Source of the DNA: Shewanella sp. TC10
GTDB lineage: Bacteria > Pseudomonadota > Gammaproteobacteria > Enterobacterales > Shewanellaceae
Assembly: GCF_009663145.1 (NCBI RefSeq)
Contig: NZ_VKHR01000016.1
Span: 20,291-84,290, forward strand
Direction: 5' to 3'
DNA: 64,000 nt
Shown in pieces: positions 57,092 through 64,000 of the stretch (positions within the stretch are counted from its first letter, which is position 1; every line of letters starts with the position of its first letter). A program made the position numbers and the translations under genes. The notes beneath the pieces were generated by a model. That model was not told where the DNA came from. It worked only from the letters and a program-made list of their open reading frames with translations, and did not search any database.

Positions 57092-58625
57092 CAGCAATCT
57101 CTCCATATAACATCACTCGCAACATGTCAGTCCAACCATCATTCAATTTGCCATATTGCTTTCTGAGCAAAAGCTTGGACACTTTTCCCGTAGGCGTTAA
57201 CGGCAATAAAGGAGGAAAAAAATACTTTAATGGTCTTTGAAATGGTGCGAGGGTTTTATTGGCAACTTTTCGTAATTTCGCCTCAATATTCGCCTTATTT
57301 TCGGTGACACATATTGCTACTATCACTTCGCCTAATAGGCTATCTTCCACCCCAATCACTGCCACTTCATTGAGTTGAGAATCGGTTAGCAATGCCGTTT
57401 CAATGTCTTTAGGATAAATATTAATTCCACCAGAAATGATGATATCTTTTTGCCTACCGACATAAGTTAAAAAGCCATCACTATCTAATGCTCCAATGTC
57501 ACCAGTCAAAAAATAACCTTCATCAATGGCTTGGGTCGTTAGTTGGCTTTGACCATAATATCCAGAAAATGCCAATGGTGATCTTACTGCGATTTGACCT
57601 GTTTGCCCTTGCTCAACCGGTTGCATATTCGTCGCGAGTATTTTCAACTCAATATCGTCACAGGCTATGCCTACTGTTTTGTATTTTTCTGTAGCATCTT
57701 TTGGGGCAAGATTCGTGGCAACAGCGATTTCAGTTGCACCATAAATTTCATGAAAATCACAACCAATGGCACTAAATACTTTCGATTTAAATTCAGCATC
57801 AATAGGTGCAGAGGATGTCACGACAGTATGTAAACTGTTCAATGCTGCCGCATTTGATAATAACTTGTGTTTTAGAGCATATAAATGAGAAGAAACAGCA
57901 ATGACAAAGCTAATCTTGTATTGCTCAACTAACTCTAACCAATGGGAAGGCCTAAAGGCCGAAAGATGAATTAGCGAAGCGCCTAATAACAAAGGCACGA
58001 AAACTAACCTTTGTCCTAGAGAGTGAAAAAATGGTGAAGCGCACAGCATAACGTCTGATGAATCTAACTGGTATAAATGCCAGGTTTGCATCGCTCTTTG
58101 TAGCTTGACCTGCTGTGAAATCATAATCGGCTTTGGCTTGCCAGTAGAGCCCGAAGATAAGGTAATTAAATAATCATCTTCTTTAAGCCAATCACTGATG
58201 AGCTCATCATAATCGCGATGACATGCTTTAAGGTCATTGATATATATATCACTGCAAGTTACACCACCGATCCCATCTTTAAGTACTAACTTATCAAGTA
58301 AAGGCTGCTGAGCAATCACCAAATTAGTATCAACAGCAACGCAAGCAGCTTGAAGCTGAGCAGGTAACATATGTGCATTCATCGGAATACAGCAACCACC
58401 CACTTTGGCTACGGCTAAACTAACACAGACATTATCAACTTGATCTGGCGTAATTAACGTTACTCGAGGGCGAGATCCATTACATAAGTTCAGTATATTT
58501 TTTGCAACTGCATCCACTTTTTCTAATATTGCTGCAAAAGTTAGCTGAAGCTCACCATCACACAACGCCAACTTACTAGGTGCTTCAAAGGCAACTTGTT
58601 TAAATTGTTGATAAATCGGAGACAT
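57084..58625 (-). CDS. AMP-dependent acyl ligase (ANL superfamily)
   Basis: Activates a carboxylic acid as acyl-AMP and loads it on a thiol, here probably the adjacent acyl carrier protein. ANL motifs: LSSGSTGKPKP (P-loop, about 157-166), EIYGATEIAVAT, YFLTGDIG, GRQKDIIISGGINIYPKDIE (hinge), and C-terminal Lys in TGKVSK. 513 residues. Ten bases after the ACP gene. The substrate cannot be read from sequence; a short hydroxy-acid or glycerate-like acid would fit a sugar-modifying role (inference). Confidence 0.88.
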   Translation of the reverse strand: MSPIYQQFKQVAFEAPSKLALCDGELQLTFAAILEKVDAVAKNILNLCNGSRPRVTLITPDQVDNVCVSLAVAKVGGCCIPMNAHMLPAQLQAACVAVDTNLVIAQQPLLDKLVLKDGIGGVTCSDIYINDLKACHRDYDELISDWLKEDDYLITLSSGSTGKPKPIMISQQVKLQRAMQTWHLYQLDSSDVMLCASPFFHSLGQRLVFVPLLLGASLIHLSAFRPSHWLELVEQYKISFVIAVSSHLYALKHKLLSNAAALNSLHTVVTSSAPIDAEFKSKVFSAIGCDFHEIYGATEIAVATNLAPKDATEKYKTVGIACDDIELKILATNMQPVEQGQTGQIAVRSPLAFSGYYGQSQLTTQAIDEGYFLTGDIGALDSDGFLTYVGRQKDIIISGGINIYPKDIETALLTDSQLNEVAVIGVEDSLLGEVIVAICVTENKANIEAKLRKVANKTLAPFQRPLKYFFPPLLPLTPTGKVSKLLLRKQYGKLNDGWTDMLRVMLYGEIADE

Positions 58626-58635
58626 ATCTCGCCTT

Positions 58636-58884
58636 TTAACTCAGCTTGTTACATACAGAGGCTGCTAAACCTTGTACTTGCTGTAACGCAGGATTGGCAA
58701 GCTCAATCGGCTTGAATTTGATATTAAATTCAGACTCTAATGTCATGATAAGACTTAGAATAGCGAACGAATCTAATATACCTTCAGTGACAAAATTACT
58801 AGATTCATTAACAGCTTCATCGGTATGTTCATTGATATAATTCAAAATGGTTTCGACCACTTTGGAGTATTGTTCATTATTCAT
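58636..58884 (-). CDS. Acyl carrier protein
   Basis: 82 residues, acidic. The phosphopantetheine site is Ser 39 in EGILDSFAIL (DSx motif). It is a dedicated ACP, not the fatty-acid AcpP, judging by sequence (no typical DSLDTVEL). Placed between pseI and the AMP-ligase, which suggests it carries the acyl group used to decorate the nonulosonic acid. Confidence 0.88.
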   Translation of the reverse strand: MNNEQYSKVVETILNYINEHTDEAVNESSNFVTEGILDSFAILSLIMTLESEFNIKFKPIELANPALQQVQGLAASVCNKLS

Positions 58885-58928
58885 ATTGTATATTCTGTAT
58901 TTGGAATTAACTTGTTGTAGAGTTGAAA

Positions 58929-59993
58929 TTATGCGATGACATCCCAGCTCAATCTATCTCCCGCAATTAAGTCATGTTTTGCTTTACGACCTAGAACTAA
59001 TGGCAAGTATTTAGGTTCAAGGCCATAGCCAGGTCTCACTGAACGAATATTTGCTTTAGTGATCGATTCACCTTTTTTAATTGGCTGAGAAACATAAAGT
59101 GAACGACGGCCATTACTGTTTTTTGCAGCCTCTGGAGTCAAGCTATACTCGACTTTGCCAATCGCAACTTCAGCGCGCCTTATCTCAGTGATCATGGTTT
59201 TAAACTCATCAATAGTGAGCGAGAAAAAACTGTCTACCGTTTCTTCACCATCATCAAGTTTTATGTGTTTTTCAACAACACATGCCCCCATCGTCACCGC
59301 AGCAATTGACACACCTATTCCTACTGTGTGATCCGACAAGCCTACTGGACAATTAAATGTCTGCTCTAGACTTTGTACCGTTTTAAGATTCACTTCTTCA
59401 GGTGGAGTAGGATAAGCGGTAGTACATTTGAGTAAAATGACTTCACTACAACCATGCTCAGTTAAGCAGTCAACCGCTAATGCGATATCAGAAAGACTCG
59501 CCAAACCTGTAGACACAATGACGGGCTTGCCAGTGTTAGCCACTTTTTTAAGTAGCCCTAAATCAACGATTTCAGGTGAAGCAATTTTGTAGGCTTTAAC
59601 CGGAAATTTCTCTAACTCATCGACAGAAGTGTCATCAAAAACAGAGCCAAATAATTCAACTCCCAACCTTTCGGCTTCAGCAAATAAGTCAGGTAGCCAT
59701 TCCCATGGTGTATGGGCATATTCATATAAATGATATAAATTTTTATACTTAGACCAGGCATTATCTTCTGGGATAGCAAAGTCACCATGACTCACGTTCA
59801 GCGTAATGGTATCAGGACGATAAACTTGCAGTTTAATGGCGTCAGCGCCAGTTGATGCCCCAGCACGCAATAATTCCAGTGCCTTATCTAAACTCCCACC
59901 ATGATTGCCTGATAATTCAGCAATCACATAAGCCTTTTCATCCTTACCGACAATACGATCGCCAATCGTCACTTTTTGAGATAATCCACTCAT
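58929..59993 (-). CDS. pseI: PseI, pseudaminic acid synthase (NeuB family)
   Basis: Condenses a 2,4-diacetamido-altrose derivative with phosphoenolpyruvate to make a nonulosonic acid. NeuB TIM barrel (about 1-290) with AELSGNHGGSLDKAL, IKLQVYRPDTITLN, and C-terminal SAF domain (about 295-354: GRRSLYVSQPIKKGESITKANIRSVRPG). SGNHGG and the YRPDTIT pattern favour PseI over sialic or legionaminic acid synthases. ATG 59993 has GGAG 6 bases upstream; a TTG 15 bases earlier is less likely. 354 residues. Confidence 0.88.
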   Translation of the reverse strand: MSGLSQKVTIGDRIVGKDEKAYVIAELSGNHGGSLDKALELLRAGASTGADAIKLQVYRPDTITLNVSHGDFAIPEDNAWSKYKNLYHLYEYAHTPWEWLPDLFAEAERLGVELFGSVFDDTSVDELEKFPVKAYKIASPEIVDLGLLKKVANTGKPVIVSTGLASLSDIALAVDCLTEHGCSEVILLKCTTAYPTPPEEVNLKTVQSLEQTFNCPVGLSDHTVGIGVSIAAVTMGACVVEKHIKLDDGEETVDSFFSLTIDEFKTMITEIRRAEVAIGKVEYSLTPEAAKNSNGRRSLYVSQPIKKGESITKANIRSVRPGYGLEPKYLPLVLGRKAKHDLIAGDRLSWDVIA

Positions 59994-60004
59994 GGTCAGC
60001 TCCT

Positions 60005-61135
60005 TCAATTTAAATTAACCCATTGTTGCTGCTTATTTGAACGTGTTGCAGCATCGAGTAATGTCAAGCCTTCGTGGGCGTGTTGCCATCCAAAAACATA
60101 AGGGGATTGATGTGTACCTGTTTGTTTAAATTCAATAAGTGCATTACCTATATCTTGATAAAGGTTGGCAAATGCTTCAATAAAACCACCTGGATGACCG
60201 GGTTTAAAGCGTTCTCTAATTTCATCTTTAAACTGACAATTTCCACGGTTATAAGTTGTTTCTACAGATTGCTGATTAAACAAATGTAATAGTTCAGGCT
60301 CTTCTTGCACCCAATGACCACTTCCTTGATCACCATATACCGAGATTTTTAAACCATTTTTGTAACCAATGGCAGTTTTACTCACCCAATAAGAGGCACT
60401 AATGCCATTTTCACACTTCAGCCATATATTGGCATCGTCAACAATGTCATCAAAAATAGAAAAGTGATTAAAGTCAGCGTTTACACTCAGAGTCTGACAG
60501 CCTGTTACAAACTGATTAATATGATGAACATGCACAGCTAAATCAAGAAGTAACGTAGGAATTTCACCATCAACTAAACGCCAAGCTTGTGGAGCCATCG
60601 TATTAATTTCTTGAATAAAACCGTCAGATGGCATTTCAACACGAACTTGTAATATATTGCCTAAATCTCCCGCCTGTACATGACGTTTTAGCACTCTAAG
60701 CATTGGATAACCGCTGTAGTTAAATGTTACAGCAAGAAAACCTTTGCTGACCTCTAATGCTTGTTGTATTGCTTTAGATTGAGACAAGTTCGCTGCCATT
60801 GCCTTTTCACAAATAACTGCAATGCCTGCATGTAATAAACGGCAAACTATTTCTTCATGACTGGGGGTTGGTGTTAATACCACTACAGCATCTACATCTT
60901 TACCCTGCTCAGTAATATATAACTCCCAATCATCATAAATGCGTTCCGCAGGAAGCTCCCAATATTCCCCTGTTTCTTGGCTTTTATTCATGTCTCTAGA
61001 AAAACAGCCAGAAACTAATTTCCAGCCTCCATCTAATTGACACGCAACGCTATGAGCATAACCCACTGCTGATTCATGAGAACCACCAATAAAACCAATA
61101 TTAAGAGGGAGCTTATTCTGATTTACATGCTGCAT
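60005..61135 (-). CDS. Gfo/Idh/MocA-family oxidoreductase
   Basis: NAD(P)-dependent sugar dehydrogenase family. N-terminal Rossmann (1-130) with IGFIGGSHES (GxGxx-type variant), EKAMAANLSQS (the EKPxA position), and C-terminal domain ending TLLDAATRSNKQQQWV. 376 residues. Lies between pseG and pseI, spacing 7 and 11 bases, so it is in the Pse operon although the basic Pse pathway has no such step. It may oxidise or epimerise the sugar or its acyl group. Confidence 0.85.
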   Translation of the reverse strand: MQHVNQNKLPLNIGFIGGSHESAVGYAHSVACQLDGGWKLVSGCFSRDMNKSQETGEYWELPAERIYDDWELYITEQGKDVDAVVVLTPTPSHEEIVCRLLHAGIAVICEKAMAANLSQSKAIQQALEVSKGFLAVTFNYSGYPMLRVLKRHVQAGDLGNILQVRVEMPSDGFIQEINTMAPQAWRLVDGEIPTLLLDLAVHVHHINQFVTGCQTLSVNADFNHFSIFDDIVDDANIWLKCENGISASYWVSKTAIGYKNGLKISVYGDQGSGHWVQEEPELLHLFNQQSVETTYNRGNCQFKDEIRERFKPGHPGGFIEAFANLYQDIGNALIEFKQTGTHQSPYVFGWQHAHEGLTLLDAATRSNKQQQWVNLN

Positions 61136-61142
61136 ATCAATC

Positions 61143-62786
61143 CTATGAAGAAGTTGTTTGAGACACTAACGCCACGTTGGGAGTACGTACCACATAATAA
61201 AAATCATCTATAGATGCATTAGCAAAAATCGAACCAATTGCATCAAAATAATCATGTTTTTGGTCTATTTCGCTAAAACCTAAATAGTCGTTCATCAACT
61301 TAACGTAACGATTCTGACGGTGAATAACGGCTATCCACGGTATGTTTGGAAGATGCTCATCACAATATTCAAGTTGCCAGTTAAGCGCTAACAATGCATC
61401 TTGAAAAGAGGTAGCCGCTTCGCAAACAAACCAACCACCGATGAGAAATTGACGCTTTTGATATTGTTGAACTTGTTGCCAAATATATAGGCTGGCACGT
61501 TTCTTTTTCTCAAGTAAGTAAGAATCGCGTCCAGTTGAAAGCCACCATTGATAATGACCTAACCGAGGAATAGGCTTCGTTTCAATCATGTTTTTCGCAT
61601 TTGCTGGTAAATTTCGACTGTCTAAATAATGATTAATATCACTGTCCATGACAGGCCTAATGCGGTAATTTTCATCTAACTGCTCAAAGGCTATATCTTG
61701 CTGGTTATTTGTTGTAAAAAAATCAGAAAGCGCTGTAACGGCTTCATCATTAAAATACTGCGCAACTCTTTTAGCGCCAAAACCGTCGATACTCACAGCT
61801 TTAGCTTTTAAAGATAGAATGCGTGGATACTGTTCAATGACAATGTTGACAAGGCTCGCTAGCTTTGAAATATCTAATTCACCATCACAATGAAAATAAT
61901 GACCAATGCCTTCCAAATCTGCTAATGCAGTGCGCTGATTTTCAGCTATCGAAAAAGTTATAGCAGGTTTGTTTAATGCTAATAGCTGATACAAAACTCC
62001 ACCAGCAGCCCCTATATATAGATGACTAGCAACAAGGTGGGGAAAAAGATCAAAGCAATCTACAATAGGCTCTACCTGAATATGATCTTTAAACGTTTCT
62101 ATTAATAATGATTTGTTACTGGTCAATGGCCCTAGTATAGGCCTAATGAGTAAAGATTTATTAAGAGATAATGTCAATAACTGATTGATAATATCAATGC
62201 TTACTAGGCTATCGCTTCCGCCACCAACACCAACAAGAATGACAAATTGACCCGCATCAGTTTGCGAAGCATTAGTATTATTTCGCTGGTATTGCGAAGA
62301 CAATAAGGCATATTGTGGACCAATTAACTTATCAGCAGCAGGCACAAGTTGATCATATGTGCTTGCCGTCTGCTCGCCTCTCCAACGAACATCAAGCAGA
62401 GCGTCGCACACATGTTCTCGACATAAATCGTCAATAACCATCAATTTAAGGTTAATATCGCTAAATGCTTGCTCCCACTCTTTGCCTAATAAATAGTCAT
62501 CAAGTATCAACCAATCAACGTTCTTATCAGCAATATACTCACGCGTAAGTCTTGCATCTTGAATAGCATCTACAGCACTTACTCCTGCTGTAGATTCTTT
62601 ATTTGAATATAAAAAATCATGCTCAATGCCTGATAAAAAAGGCTGTATAGACGCATCAAAATTAGCCAATAAAAATATACACTGATGACCATCTGCAGTG
62701 AGTTCAGCAGCCAAAGCACAACATCTAACTAAATGCCCAACCCCTGCGCCTTTACCAGCATTTACCCGAAAAATGATCTTTTTCAT
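61143..62786 (-). CDS. pseG: PseG hydrolase fused to a GNAT-like domain
   Basis: Residues 1-345 are PseG, the UDP-sugar hydrolase of the Pse pathway: RVNAGKGAGVGHLVRC with the likely catalytic His 18, VIDDLCREHVCDALLD, VGVGGGSDS and YIGAAGGVLYQLLAL. Residues about 374-535 resemble a GNAT N-acyltransferase (YRIRPVMDSDINHYLDSRN opens like PseH; the C-terminal ENxxxxxxxxxLGF-type element is RQNRYVKLMNDYLGF), but the acetyl-CoA pyrophosphate motif is not visible. 547 residues, about 200 longer than stand-alone PseG. ATG directly follows the pseF stop. Confidence 0.85.
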   Translation of the reverse strand: MKKIIFRVNAGKGAGVGHLVRCCALAAELTADGHQCIFLLANFDASIQPFLSGIEHDFLYSNKESTAGVSAVDAIQDARLTREYIADKNVDWLILDDYLLGKEWEQAFSDINLKLMVIDDLCREHVCDALLDVRWRGEQTASTYDQLVPAADKLIGPQYALLSSQYQRNNTNASQTDAGQFVILVGVGGGSDSLVSIDIINQLLTLSLNKSLLIRPILGPLTSNKSLLIETFKDHIQVEPIVDCFDLFPHLVASHLYIGAAGGVLYQLLALNKPAITFSIAENQRTALADLEGIGHYFHCDGELDISKLASLVNIVIEQYPRILSLKAKAVSIDGFGAKRVAQYFNDEAVTALSDFFTTNNQQDIAFEQLDENYRIRPVMDSDINHYLDSRNLPANAKNMIETKPIPRLGHYQWWLSTGRDSYLLEKKKRASLYIWQQVQQYQKRQFLIGGWFVCEAATSFQDALLALNWQLEYCDEHLPNIPWIAVIHRQNRYVKLMNDYLGFSEIDQKHDYFDAIGSIFANASIDDFYYVVRTPNVALVSQTTSS

Positions 62787-63485
62787 TTAAACGACTTTTC
62801 CTATCATCACTTGGTATAAGGCTTCCGCCCTTTTCCAATCATCAGGAGTATCAATATCTTGCACTTGATGACATGGTAGTGGAAATGGGATCGAATCACT
62901 TGAAAACATTCCTTTACTATCAAGAAAACCATCAGCAGTTCCCCAATAAAACTGCCCTGCATCATGGTAAGCTTTTTCTAAATCCTGTGATCGGCTATTA
63001 AAGTGCTCGGGTTGAAACATTTCTACTTCGCCAGTAGAGGTAATTTTAAAAGCACGTTGAATGGGCGAAGGAAACTCAGTGACACCAAAACAAAACTTTT
63101 TATCGGGATGTTGAGTTAATAAATACAGTGAATCAGCTAATGTTTGTGAGCGAATAAACGGCGCTGTGGCATACATGACACACGCATACTGAGGCTTTTG
63201 ATTATTGTCGATTAGCCAATTCAATGCATGGGTAATTACCGCCGAGGTAGTTGCATGATCATCAGCGATATCTGCAGGACGAATAAATGGGACTTCTGCA
63301 CCGTAACGCAGAGCAACCTGTGCAATTTCATCATCATCAGTTGAAACGATAACTCTGTCTATACAACCACTTTCTAATGCTCGTTCTATGACATGAGCAA
63401 TTATAGGCTTACCAGCAAACAGCTTGATATTTTTTCTAGGAATACGCTTACTGCCGCCACGGGCAGGAATAATGGCTATTTTCAA
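62787..63485 (-). CDS. pseF: PseF, CMP-pseudaminic acid synthetase (TTG start)
   Basis: Activates the nonulosonic acid with CTP. The nucleotidyltransferase motif is IPARGGSKRIPRKNIKLFAGKP at the N-terminus, then IVSTDDDEIAQVA and YHDAGQFYWG, typical of PseF. 232 residues. Start TTG 63485 overlaps the pseC stop by 4 bases, with AAGGGG 8 bases upstream. Confidence 0.92.
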   Translation of the reverse strand: MKIAIIPARGGSKRIPRKNIKLFAGKPIIAHVIERALESGCIDRVIVSTDDDEIAQVALRYGAEVPFIRPADIADDHATTSAVITHALNWLIDNNQKPQYACVMYATAPFIRSQTLADSLYLLTQHPDKKFCFGVTEFPSPIQRAFKITSTGEVEMFQPEHFNSRSQDLEKAYHDAGQFYWGTADGFLDSKGMFSSDSIPFPLPCHQVQDIDTPDDWKRAEALYQVMIGKVV

Positions 63486-64000
63486 TTGACTAACCCCTTA
63501 AGAGTGTCACAGATGTAGTCTTGCTCTTCTGTCGTTAAATTCGGAAATAGGGGTAATGTGAGACAAGATTGATAATAAGCTTCAGCAGCTGGGAAGTCGC
63601 CTTTGTTAAAACCTAAAGCTTGGTAATAAGGTTGTAAATGAATCGGAATATAATGCACATGTACCCCAATCCCCGCCTCTCTCATTGCTTCAAAAATACG
63701 CTTTCTATCACAATGTGCAGGCAATTTAATAATCAATAAGTGAAAAGCACTTAAGCTATTTGCCAGTGGCATAAATACATCGATATCTGTGTCACTGAAG
63801 TGTTGATGGTAGCCATTAGCCAGTAGGTTGCGTTTACTAACAAAATCACTCAGCTGATTAAGCTGACTATTCCCTAAAGCAGCCTGTAAATCGGTCATGC
63901 GATAGTTAAAGCCCAATGAGTGCTGCTCATACAACCAAGCACCTTCATCTGCTTGATGTAATTCATCAGGATTTTTGGTTATGCCATGACTGCAGGTCAT
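63482..64000 (-). CDS. pseC: PseC, UDP-sugar aminotransferase (5' part outside window)
   Basis: C-terminal part of a PLP-dependent DegT/DnrJ/EryC1 aminotransferase. It enters at the window edge and only 172 residues are present. HSLGFNYRMTDLQAALG and AGIGVHVHYIPIHLQPYYQ are typical of PseC. The catalytic Lys would lie upstream, outside the window. Assignment to PseC rather than another sugar aminotransferase rests on the adjacent pseF and pseG. Confidence 0.88.
   Translation of the reverse strand: MTCSHGITKNPDELHQADEGAWLYEQHSLGFNYRMTDLQAALGNSQLNQLSDFVSKRNLLANGYHQHFSDTDIDVFMPLANSLSAFHLLIIKLPAHCDRKRIFEAMREAGIGVHVHYIPIHLQPYYQALGFNKGDFPAAEAYYQSCLTLPLFPNLTTEEQDYICDTLKGLVN

Noticed and set aside
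54832..64000. Integration site repeat of the tRNA 3' end within the glycan region
   Set aside because: No second copy of the T-arm/acceptor sequence was seen up to the window end, and no integrase gene is present.
1..64000. Insertion sequences, prophage genes or CRISPR arrays
   Set aside because: No transposase, integrase or phage-like product and no regularly spaced repeats with spacers were found; the only tandem repeats are the coding ones in fliK, fliH and cheA.

Overview
The window is a polar-flagellum and chemotaxis locus, about 40% GC by eye, followed by a flagellin-glycosylation locus. Gene order and the proteins point to a marine gammaproteobacterium, most likely Shewanella. The signs are FlhF/FlhG polar-number control, a FlrA/FlrB/FlrC sigma-54 cascade, FlgO/FlgP/FlgT H-ring proteins, two short flagellins, CheV, a CheA with repeats in its linker, and DUF115/Maf plus pseudaminic acid genes. 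No mobile element, CRISPR array or phage gene was seen.

Layout. 1-5307 (minus): cheB (cut by the window edge), cheA, cheZ, cheY, fliA. 5300-9701 (minus): flhG, flhF, flhA. 9818-16974 (minus): flhB, fliR, fliQ, fliP, fliO, fliN, fliM, fliL, fliK. 17185-23252 (minus): fliJ, fliI, fliH, fliG, fliF, fliE. 23457-27586 (minus): flrC, flrB, flrA. 28058-32702 (minus): fliS, fliT-like, fliD, flaG and two flagellin genes. 32814-43746 (minus): flgL, K, J, I, H, G, F, E, D, C, B. 43894-45813 (minus): cheR, cheV. 46139-47754 (plus): flgA, flgM, flgN. 47871-49030 (minus): flgP, flgO. 49333-50523 (plus): flgT. 50569-54633 (plus): two DUF115 flagellin-glycosyltransferase-like genes with a small unknown gene between them. 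54832-54907: tRNA-Arg(CCT). 54932-64000 (minus): sugar O-methyltransferase, FkbM methyltransferase, AMP-ligase, acyl carrier protein, pseI, a Gfo/Idh/MocA oxidoreductase, a pseG-GNAT fusion, pseF and the 3' part of pseC.

Regulation readable from the DNA. Good sigma-54 (-24/-12) sites lie before flrB, fliE, fliK, flgB and flgF. Weaker ones lie before flhA, flgT and flgA. Good sigma-28 sites lie before flgM and the flaG-proximal flagellin gene. This fits the tiered cascade: FlrA with sigma-54 drives early genes and flrBC, FlrC drives hook and basal-body genes, and FliA released from FlgM drives late genes.

How it works together. The flg/fli/flh genes build the export apparatus, C-ring, rod, rings, hook and filament. 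FlhF/FlhG set polar position and number, and the che genes steer the motor. The last 14 kb would make a pseudaminic-acid-type sugar, probably acyl-modified and methylated, and the Maf-like proteins would place it on flagellin. The less ordinary observations are: FliM-like CheY-binding-type repeats in CheA; an ACP/AMP-ligase/methyltransferase module in the Pse operon; a PseG-GNAT fusion lacking a visible acetyl-CoA motif; an uncharacterised 79-residue protein coupled to Maf; an NPEH instead of NPTH cleavage site in FlhB; an acidic C-terminal extension on FliH; and in-frame 15-bp tandem repeats in fliK.
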